Source of the DNA: JBDSTZ01 sp039927975
GTDB lineage: Bacteria; Pseudomonadota; Gammaproteobacteria; Burkholderiales; Burkholderiaceae_D
Direction: 5' to 3'
Length of the DNA stretch: 9,919 bases
Assembly (NCBI GenBank): GCA_039927975.1
Contig: JBDSTZ010000132.1
Coordinates: 1-9,919 of the forward strand
A program made the translations under genes and the position numbers. Under the pieces are notes generated by a model. That model was not told where the DNA came from, made no database searches, and saw only the letters and a program-made list of their open reading frames with translations. Each line of letters begins with the position of its first letter. Position 1 is the first letter of the stretch. Positions 1 to 6,341 of this stretch are shown piece by piece.

Positions 1-869
1 ATTCGCCGGCCGCCAGTTATTACGTGATCCTGGAAGCCGACGGCGCCGGCCAGTCCGACGACGCGCTGGCCAGGGTTGCGGTGCGCAGCAAGAGCGGCGC
101 GCTGGTGAAACTGGCCAGCCTGGCGACGATCGAGCGCACGGTAGGCCCGGTGTCGGTCAACCACCAGGGACAGCTGCAGGCGATCACGCTGTCGTTCAAC
201 CTGGCGCCGGGCGTGCCGCTGGGCGTGGCCACCGGGGCGATCGACAAGATGGGCGACGACATGAAGCTGCCGGCCTCGGTCATCACCAAGTACGGCGGCG
301 ACGCGGCGGTGTTCCAGGATTCGCAGTCGAGCCAGATCATCCTCATCATCGCCGCCGTCGGCGTGATCTATGTGCTGCTCGGGGTGCTTTACGAGAGCTT
401 CATCCACCCCTTGACCATTCTGGCCGGGCTGCCGTCGGCGGCGGTCGGCGCGCTGCTGACCCTGCGCCTGTTCAACCTTGACCTGACCATGATCGCCATC
501 ATCGGCATCCTGATGCTCATCGGGATCGTCAAGAAGAACGCCATCATGATGATCGACTTCGCGCTCGACGCCCAGCGCAACGGCGGCATGACGCCGGCCG
601 AGGCGATCCACGAGGCCTGCATCCTGCGCTTTAGGCCGATCATGATGACCACCATGGCCGCGCTGATGGGCGCGCTGCCGATCGCGCTCGGCCTGGGCGC
701 CGGCGCCGAGCTGCGCCAGCCGCTCGGCCTGGCGGTGGTGGGCGGTTTGCTGTTCTCGCAGGTGATCACGCTGTATATCACGCCGGTGATTTATCTCTTC
801 CTCGACCGCTACAGCGGCAGCGGGCCAATGACCGATGCGCAGCTGAAGACTTATCAAGAAGCGCATTAG
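1..869 (+). CDS. RND efflux pump inner-membrane permease, MdtB/MdtC type (C-terminal part)
   Basis: Partial gene; its 5' end lies outside the window and the first complete codon is at position 3. About 288 residues remain of a family usually a little over 1,000 long. RND permeases are proton-driven drug/solute exporters working as trimers with a periplasmic adaptor and an outer-membrane channel. The visible part contains the end of the second periplasmic porter region and then membrane helices 8-12. Helix 8 runs from about 340 to 400 and is followed by YESFIHPLTILAGLPSA. Helix 10 carries GIVKKNAIMMIDFAL, whose lysine corresponds to the proton-relay lysine of AcrB. Then come the RFRPIMMTT motif and GAELRQPLG. 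These strings match the MdtB/MdtC (heavy-metal/multidrug) branch better than AcrB; I cannot separate MdtB from MdtC from this fragment. It ends with TAG at 867-869. It is probably functionally unrelated to the T6SS genes downstream, from which a structured 296-base gap separates it. Confidence 0.93.
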   Translation, partial: SPAASYYVILEADGAGQSDDALARVAVRSKSGALVKLASLATIERTVGPVSVNHQGQLQAITLSFNLAPGVPLGVATGAIDKMGDDMKLPASVITKYGGDAAVFQDSQSSQIILIIAAVGVIYVLLGVLYESFIHPLTILAGLPSAAVGALLTLRLFNLDLTMIAIIGILMLIGIVKKNAIMMIDFALDAQRNGGMTPAEAIHEACILRFRPIMMTTMAALMGALPIALGLGAGAELRQPLGLAVVGGLLFSQVITLYITPVIYLFLDRYSGSGPMTDAQLKTYQEAH

Positions 870-879
870 GTTTCTGGAG

Positions 880-950
880 CGCCAGCGCTTGCAGCGTTTC
901 GGCAGGCAATCCTCCAGCCGGGTGATACCCTGAGGATTGCCGCGCTGGCG
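880..950. repeat. Nested perfect inverted repeats after the pump gene
   Basis: Two perfect inverted repeats are nested: outer arms CGCCAGCGC (880-888) and GCGCTGGCG (942-950), inner arms GGCAATCCTC (905-914) and GAGGATTGCC (932-941). The right arms abut, while 16 bases separate the left arms. Two shorter dyads follow immediately: AGCGG/CCGCT (951-955, 962-966) and ACCGC/GCGGT (961-965, 971-975). As RNA this would fold into a long bulged hairpin that could end pump transcription, but no T-run follows on either strand, so it is not a classical intrinsic terminator. It could also be a dispersed palindromic element (REP-like). Confidence 0.6.
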
Positions 951-1063
951 AGCGGCCTAAACCGCTGACGGCGGTCAAACCTTCATCGCCTGTCCTATCA
1001 CAAAGATTAAGTGCTCATCCTTTGCGGTGATCGCTGAATTCGACCTTCCAAGCCAGCAATAAT

Positions 1064-1087
1064 TGCGATTGGGCAAGTCCAATCGCA
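1064..1087 (+). promoter_or_regulatory. Hairpin 1 in the vgrG leader
   Basis: A perfect 9-base inverted repeat, TGCGATTGG (1064-1072) and CCAATCGCA (1079-1087), is separated by six bases. In RNA a G-U pair (1073/1078) would lengthen the stem to ten pairs closed by a CAAG tetraloop. It lies 78 bases before the vgrG start. It could be an operator dyad or a leader hairpin affecting transcription or translation. No T-run follows, so a terminator role is unlikely. Confidence 0.5.
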
Positions 1088-1099
1088 GCTCCTGCTTGT

Positions 1100-1117
1100 C
1101 GTCGCGGCACCGCGACG
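1100..1117 (+). promoter_or_regulatory. Hairpin 2 / dyad in the vgrG leader
   Basis: CGTCGCGG (1100-1107) and CCGCGACG (1110-1117) form a perfect 8-base dyad with a two-base centre, 12 bases after hairpin 1. A protein-binding palindrome or an RNA hairpin with a four-base loop both fit. No convincing sigma70 or sigma54 promoter was found by eye in 976-1165. Confidence 0.45.
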
Positions 1118-1165
1118 CAAGGGACTTTCCCAGCCTTTACATAACGGCCAATCTCGGAGAGTTCA

Positions 1166-3925
1166 ATGCGACCACCTACTTCGCTCGCCAAATTTCCAGG
1201 CTTGGCCGACCGTAACCGGCCCATTCGGCTGAAATTGTGGAGCGAAAAGGGACAGGTCGAGGATTTTTTGCTCGTAAAGCAGGTGTCGGGCGTTGAAGCG
1301 GTCTGCGGAGGGGTTGAGTACCGCCTGCTCTGCGTCGCCCTGAACGCGGGTCTGGAACTAAAACAGTTCATGGCGATGCCCGCCGAACTGATGTTTGTGA
1401 CCAGCACCGGAAGCTTGCGGCGCGTGTGCGGCCTGATCGACTGCGCTGAGGAGGGCCAGTCGGACGGCGGCCTGGCCACCTACCAGTTGATCCTGCGCGA
1501 CGCCCTGTCGATCATGGACCAGGGCTGCAATACGCGCATTTTCCGCGACATGAACGAAGTCGAGATCGCCGCGCTCGTGATGGACGACTGGCGCCACGAC
1601 AATCCTGTGATGGCCCGCGCCTTCAACTACCAGCTGCGCTGCCGGCGCGCCTTTTATCCCCGGCGCGAGTTCACAATGCAATACAAGGAGTCGGACTCGG
1701 CCTTCCTGCGGCGCCTGTGGAAACGTCGTGGCTTGGCCTGGTTTTTCGAGCCGACTCCTGCCCGGAGCGCGAGCGATGCGGCCTCGCACACGCTGGTGTT
1801 GTTCGACGACGCGCGAGCCCTTGAACAAAACGCGGCTAGTACCGTGCGCTATCACCGCGATGACGGGACCGAAGCTGCCGACAGCATTACTTCCTTGCAC
1901 GCTGTCCGCACCTTGCGGCCGGGGAAAGTCACGCGCCAGAGCTGGGATTACAAGCGAGCGCACTCCGAACATGTGGTCGTCGCCAGTTGCATCGACCAGG
2001 GCCCCCAGGGCGATCGTTTCGCGGCGGCGCTCAGCGATGTTCTGGTTGAGGTCCAACACGTCGGCGACGACGATGCCGACCATCTGGCGCTGGGGACCCT
2101 GCGCATGCTCCACCACGAATCGATTTCGAAATGTTGGCGCGGCGAGGGCGGCGGCCGCGCTTGGGCGCCGGGCCAGTGGTTCGGCGTGAACGGCCACGCC
2201 GGACTCGATGGCCATCCGCAGGACGAGCGCGAGTTCGTTTTCACCGAGTTGCGGGTGATTGCCGAAAACAATCTCCCCAAGGCGATCGGCAGCCGGGTCA
2301 ACCGCCTGTTCGTCATGAACCGCTGGAGTACCGATGGCGATGGCAGCGCGCTCGAGGCCGGGTTGCGGGAAGCCGGCGCTGAACGCGAAGGGCGTTACAC
2401 CGCGCAATTCACCTGCATCCGGCGTGGCATCGCCATCGTGCCATCGTATGATCCGCGCGTCGACCTGCCGCGCACCAGCGAGGAAACCGTGGTGGTGGTG
2501 GGGCCCGAAGGTGAATCGGTCCACTGCGACGCCTTGGGGCGGGTGCGCGTGCGTTTCCCCGGCTGCCGGCCGGAGGAACGCGCCGGCATGCGCAGTGTGG
2601 CGCCGGGAGTTAGCGTGCACGACTCGGCGTGGGTCTTGGTGGCCACCGGCTGGGCGGGGGCCGGGTTCGGGTTCAGCTCCTTGCCGCGGGTGGGGACGAC
2701 CGCCGTGGTGGCCTTTCTCGGCGGCGATCCCGATAAGCCGATCATCGTCAATGCCGCGCACAGCGGTGCGACTCCGCCGCCCAGTTTCAGTCATGTGAGC
2801 AAACTGCCGGGTGATCGTTATTTGTCCGGCATTGTCAGCCGGGAAATCGGCGGCAACCGATCCAACCAGTTGCGCATCGACGACACCGCCGGGCAGATCG
2901 GCATTCAACTGGCGAGCGACCATGCGGCCACCCAGCTGAACATGGGCTATCTGGGACACCCGCGTAGCAACGGGCAAGCCAAGCCGCGTGACGAAGGGTT
3001 CGAGTTGCGCAGCGACGAGAGTGGCAGCATCCGGACGGCCAAGTCCTTGTTGATATCGGCGTGGGGGCGGCTCGACGCCGGCGCCGGTCAGCTCAGCGCC
3101 GAAGAACACCTCGGCTTGATGCAGGAATGCGTGGCGCTGTTCAAGTCCCTGGGCGAGGTCGCGTTCGCCAACCACGGGTTGGAACTCGAAGTGGTCCCCC
3201 AGTCCGAACTGGGGCGCGATATCAAGTCCGCCGGAGCGGGCAGCAACACGGATCCGCGCGCGCAGGGCGGCAAGCCAACCGTGAGCATCAGCGCGCCGGA
3301 GGGCATTGCCACTACCACGCCGAAGACGATCGTCAGCTACGCCGGCGTGAATATCGACACCGTCGCGCAACAGCACATGCAGTTCAGTTGCGGCCAACGC
3401 TTCAACCTCAATGCCGGAAAGGGCGTGTCACTCTTCTCGCATCACGACGGGATCAGGGCCATCGCACATTACGGCAAATTCGTCATGCAGAGCCAGCATG
3501 ACGACACCGAAATCAACGCGGCGAAAAACATCAAGCTCACGGCGACCGACGGAGTCGTCTCGGTGATGGCGAAGGAAGTGCTGCTGATCGCCGAGGACGG
3601 CTCCTTCATCAAGATCGGCGGCGGCATCACGCTCGGGACCAAGGGCGACATCAAGAATCAGGCGGCCAGTTTTCCATTCAGCGGGCCGGCGGCCATGCAC
3701 ACCGAATTGCCCACATTCGGCAGCGGCACGCCCGACCAGAAATTCGTGCTCACCTACGGCCAGCATACCGAAGGGGCGGTCATCGCGCCGAACCGCGAGT
3801 ACGAGATCGAGCTGAGCGACGGCACCACAGTCAAGGGCTTGAGCGATGCCTTGGGCAATACCGGCCTGCTTGCGCGTGACGCGATGCACATTGCAAACGT
3901 GCGAATTTTGAACGGGAAAAAATAA
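1166..3925 (+). CDS. vgrG: Type VI secretion spike protein VgrG (TssI) with DUF2345 and C-terminal extension
   Basis: VgrG trimers form the spike on the Hcp tube of the T6SS and carry effectors into target cells. The 919-residue product has the full family layout. A gp27-like N-terminal region spans about residues 20-380, including the segment FYPRREFTMQYKESDSAFLR. A gp5-like OB-fold spans about 435-535, with ALGRVRVRFPG near 456 and GDPDKPIIV near 520. The Burkholderiales-type segment NQLRIDDTAGQIGIQLASDH follows near 570. The beta-helical DUF2345 region covers about 704-845. A short extension (about 856-919) containing DQKFVLTYG and PNREYEIELSDGTTVKG looks like the small beta-sandwich (transthyretin-like) tails used to dock cargo. 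The ATG at 1166 is preceded by GGAGA at 1156-1160. The effector, adaptor and PAAR genes follow on the same strand, so this is an orphan vgrG cargo operon. No peptidase or other toxin domain is seen at its C-terminus. Confidence 0.95.
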   Translation: MRPPTSLAKFPGLADRNRPIRLKLWSEKGQVEDFLLVKQVSGVEAVCGGVEYRLLCVALNAGLELKQFMAMPAELMFVTSTGSLRRVCGLIDCAEEGQSDGGLATYQLILRDALSIMDQGCNTRIFRDMNEVEIAALVMDDWRHDNPVMARAFNYQLRCRRAFYPRREFTMQYKESDSAFLRRLWKRRGLAWFFEPTPARSASDAASHTLVLFDDARALEQNAASTVRYHRDDGTEAADSITSLHAVRTLRPGKVTRQSWDYKRAHSEHVVVASCIDQGPQGDRFAAALSDVLVEVQHVGDDDADHLALGTLRMLHHESISKCWRGEGGGRAWAPGQWFGVNGHAGLDGHPQDEREFVFTELRVIAENNLPKAIGSRVNRLFVMNRWSTDGDGSALEAGLREAGAEREGRYTAQFTCIRRGIAIVPSYDPRVDLPRTSEETVVVVGPEGESVHCDALGRVRVRFPGCRPEERAGMRSVAPGVSVHDSAWVLVATGWAGAGFGFSSLPRVGTTAVVAFLGGDPDKPIIVNAAHSGATPPPSFSHVSKLPGDRYLSGIVSREIGGNRSNQLRIDDTAGQIGIQLASDHAATQLNMGYLGHPRSNGQAKPRDEGFELRSDESGSIRTAKSLLISAWGRLDAGAGQLSAEEHLGLMQECVALFKSLGEVAFANHGLELEVVPQSELGRDIKSAGAGSNTDPRAQGGKPTVSISAPEGIATTTPKTIVSYAGVNIDTVAQQHMQFSCGQRFNLNAGKGVSLFSHHDGIRAIAHYGKFVMQSQHDDTEINAAKNIKLTATDGVVSVMAKEVLLIAEDGSFIKIGGGITLGTKGDIKNQAASFPFSGPAAMHTELPTFGSGTPDQKFVLTYGQHTEGAVIAPNREYEIELSDGTTVKGLSDALGNTGLLARDAMHIANVRILNGKK

Positions 3926-3970
3926 GCGGCCCTGTCTGGTTTTTCCCCCTTTGGCTTCGAACTACTTCGA

Positions 3971-3976
3971 TGAGGA
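3971..3976 (+). promoter_or_regulatory. Shine-Dalgarno site that decides the tle3 start
   Basis: TGAGGA at 3971-3976 stands seven bases before the ATG at 3984. The upstream in-frame TTG at 3951 is preceded only by a pyrimidine-rich stretch without a ribosome binding site. The start at 3984 is therefore preferred, which leaves a 58-base gap after vgrG. Confidence 0.6.
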
Positions 3977-3983
3977 TTTCGGA

Positions 3984-6341
3984 ATGGGAATTTATGAGCG
4001 AGTGCCCTACACGGTAGGCAAGGACAGCAGTGTTTTGCAGAGCGGAAGACTGGCCGACAAGAAGGTCAATGTGCGGCCGAACTTGCCGGGCAATGTCATT
4101 GTCATTCATGGCGTCAACGATGTGGGGACCGGTTTCAACGCGGTCGAAAGCGGCCTGTGCGAAGGATTGCGGGCGCGCATCGGCTGGCACTATGTGCCGG
4201 GCGAATACCGGATGCCCGAGGCGAAGGATAAGAATGAATTGCAGGAAGACCCGGACGCCGTGTTTTTCAAGCGGCAGATTCACGACAACACGGCCAGTCC
4301 GGTGATTCCGTTCTATTGGGGATTTCGTGAGACAGAACGGCAAGCAGGAAGTTTGCGTGGACAACGCATCGACCGCTACGGCAATCGTCTCGACAAAGAC
4401 CTGTCCAAGGGCGGCGGCCCGTTCGCCAACGCCACCTCCTCGTTGCCTGACATGTGGGCAAAAGGTAAGTCGAAGGCCCATGGGCTGCTCGATTATGCCC
4501 AAAAGGACGCGACCCATCCGGTGCTCGACAATCCCGGCCATCTTTACATGGTGCTGGCGGCCAAGCGCCTTGCCGCTCTAATCAGCATGATTCGCGATTA
4601 CGATGAGAACGAAGCGGTAACGCTGGTTGCCCACAGCCAGGGCTGCATGTTGTCGTTGTTGGCCCAGGCGTTTTTGCTGGAAGACGGCATCCGTCCGGCC
4701 GACACCCTCATCCTGAATAACCCGCCTTACAGTCTGGTCGATGAAATTCCAATGACGACCAACTGGGTGGAAGGGACGTCGGGAGCGGATGAGCAGATGA
4801 AGGAATATGGCGCGCTTAACGGCAGGCAGACCATGCACGCCCGCTTGCAGACATTGGTCAATATCGTGCACGGCGTCGTTGGCAAAAAACATGCGACGCC
4901 CGCATTTACGGCGCTCGACGACCAGCGTGCGCATCACGGCATGGTGAGCGGCTTGTGGAGGGCTTCGGCGGATCGCGACAACCGCGGCAAAGTCTATTTG
5001 TACTTTTGTCCGGAAGATATGACGGTTGCGTTGAACAATGTGCAGGGCATCGGTTGGCAGGGCGTGCCGGATTTCCAGCATGGAAAGCGTGTCATCGAGA
5101 CGCCGGAAGTGAAGCGCGACCCGGAAACGCGGCAGCAATACAAGACCGGTCGCACCACGCCCCTTCTTTCAGACATCGTGCGCCAACCGATGAATGAGCT
5201 CACCGCACATAACGCCAGCGGCGCAGGGTTTTACCAGCGCGTCTTTAGTGCGAAAAAACGTCCTGATCCGAATAGCGGCAAACCGGTCTTGATTGGCCAG
5301 GCCGCTCCGCATGACTTCGTGCTGAGGGCAAAGGGGGAAGACGATCAGGCACATACCGACACGAGCGACAGTTTTACCAGCAAACATGGGATACGCGCCC
5401 ATTTCGCGGAGCCAGCGTCGGCCAAGGCGGCAGCGGCTTCTCACGAAGCGGCGCGTGCGAATCTTCGTCGCATTAACGGTGAGTCATTACCAGTCCCGGT
5501 GGAGGCAAGTCTGTGCGAGGGAGCTTATGCAGATGCCAAGGGGCGCGCGGGCGCGAGCGAAGATGTGGACCAGATCGATGCCGCGATCGCGATAACAAGC
5601 GACTATGGTTTGGCATCGCCTGGCGTGTGGCAGCTTTGTCCCGATCCAACGGGCCGCCCCTGCGCGCTCAAAGAAAGCGGCGTGGCGCGCAGTCCGGCGC
5701 AATCGGTGTACCCCGGTTTCGTGACCGCCGCCGGTGAAAAGGTCAAGGATTTACAAATTTTTTTAAACAAAGGGAGGAATGAAGCCGAGGCATTCACGGT
5801 GCTTGAAGTATTCGACTGCATGGGTATTTCTGGACCAAGACGCTACACCGGACAGGTGCTGGTGCGGCGTTCCGAGAGTGGGGACGAGGCCAGATTGCGC
5901 TGGCAGCAGGCAAGTGGCGCTCGCTCGTTCCACGGGGCCATTTTCGGTGGCGCTGCCAACCATCGTCAGGTGACCGCTTACGACATCGCGATCGGTGGCG
6001 GTAAGGCTGCCTCTGACCCGCTTTTCTATCAATATTTGTGCGCGGTGGCTGATTGGCGGTTACAACAGGGACCGAAGGCTCGGCCTTCAATCATGCGGTG
6101 GGATATTTTTCTTACGCGGTTCAAGATTTACTGGAAAACCGAGCCGCAATGGCGCAAAGATCTCATTAAAGCGAGCGCCAATTACTATAGTACTGGCGAA
6201 CTCCCCGCATGTGTCCCCTCGCTTGAAGGATTGCCTAGCACCGTCGTGTGCGAAACAGTTGATCGGACGATCTTTTCGAGGTCCGGGAAACCAGCAGAAG
6301 TTGGGGGCGGCCTGTCTACCTTAAAGAAGGGGGGGATATGA
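3984..6341 (+). CDS. tle3: T6SS phospholipase effector, Tle3 family (DUF3274)
   Basis: Tle proteins are alpha/beta-hydrolase lipases that T6SS delivers to break down membrane phospholipids of the target cell. The 785-residue product (796 from the TTG at 3951) starts with the strand-turn VIVIHGVNDVG (residues 38-48), an oxyanion-type HG. The nucleophile elbow VAHSQG follows with Ser218 (codon 4635). The segment CPEDMTV with Asp345, followed by VQGIGWQG, is a typical Tle3 signature. The C-terminal DUF3274-like part contains RSFHGAI (His650) and VTAYDIAIGGG. Ser218, Asp345 and His650 are my inferred triad. There is no signal peptide or membrane helix, as expected for cargo loaded in the cytoplasm. 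The elbow begins with Ala rather than the usual Gly. The stop overlaps the adaptor start (ATGA), implying translational coupling. GC content is lower than in the flanks. No immunity gene is adjacent. Family assignment is strong; target (bacterial or eukaryotic) is unknown. Confidence 0.88.
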   Translation: MGIYERVPYTVGKDSSVLQSGRLADKKVNVRPNLPGNVIVIHGVNDVGTGFNAVESGLCEGLRARIGWHYVPGEYRMPEAKDKNELQEDPDAVFFKRQIHDNTASPVIPFYWGFRETERQAGSLRGQRIDRYGNRLDKDLSKGGGPFANATSSLPDMWAKGKSKAHGLLDYAQKDATHPVLDNPGHLYMVLAAKRLAALISMIRDYDENEAVTLVAHSQGCMLSLLAQAFLLEDGIRPADTLILNNPPYSLVDEIPMTTNWVEGTSGADEQMKEYGALNGRQTMHARLQTLVNIVHGVVGKKHATPAFTALDDQRAHHGMVSGLWRASADRDNRGKVYLYFCPEDMTVALNNVQGIGWQGVPDFQHGKRVIETPEVKRDPETRQQYKTGRTTPLLSDIVRQPMNELTAHNASGAGFYQRVFSAKKRPDPNSGKPVLIGQAAPHDFVLRAKGEDDQAHTDTSDSFTSKHGIRAHFAEPASAKAAAASHEAARANLRRINGESLPVPVEASLCEGAYADAKGRAGASEDVDQIDAAIAITSDYGLASPGVWQLCPDPTGRPCALKESGVARSPAQSVYPGFVTAAGEKVKDLQIFLNKGRNEAEAFTVLEVFDCMGISGPRRYTGQVLVRRSESGDEARLRWQQASGARSFHGAIFGGAANHRQVTAYDIAIGGGKAASDPLFYQYLCAVADWRLQQGPKARPSIMRWDIFLTRFKIYWKTEPQWRKDLIKASANYYSTGELPACVPSLEGLPSTVVCETVDRTIFSRSGKPAEVGGGLSTLKKGGI
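6324..6340 (+). promoter_or_regulatory. Coupled tle3/tla3 junction: G-rich ribosome binding site with G7 run
   Basis: The last tle3 codons supply the ribosome binding site of tla3: AAGAAGG followed by more G, with seven G in a row at 6329-6335. The tla3 ATG (6338-6340) overlaps the tle3 TGA (6339-6341). Coupled translation would yield effector and adaptor in step. The homopolymer is prone to slippage both at replication and during decoding. Confidence 0.65.

Noticed and set aside
1120..1130. GGGACTTTCC identical to a eukaryotic kappaB site
   Set aside because: A chance ten-base match in bacterial leader DNA; no biological reason to read it as such.
1358..3397. A 679-codon open frame on the minus strand opposite vgrG
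   Set aside because: It mirrors a well-supported VgrG gene in high-GC DNA, where antisense frames stay open because stops are rare; the product is rich in Arg/Ala/His/Gly, with no recognisable domain.
3926..3983. A small immunity gene or terminator between vgrG and tle3
   Set aside because: Only 58 bases are available, with no hairpin and no room for a gene.
5771..5973. GGGAGG followed by ATG at 5779 inside tle3 as an internal gene start
   Set aside because: The spacing is too short, the frame is a different one from tle3, and the 64-residue product looks like a shadow translation.
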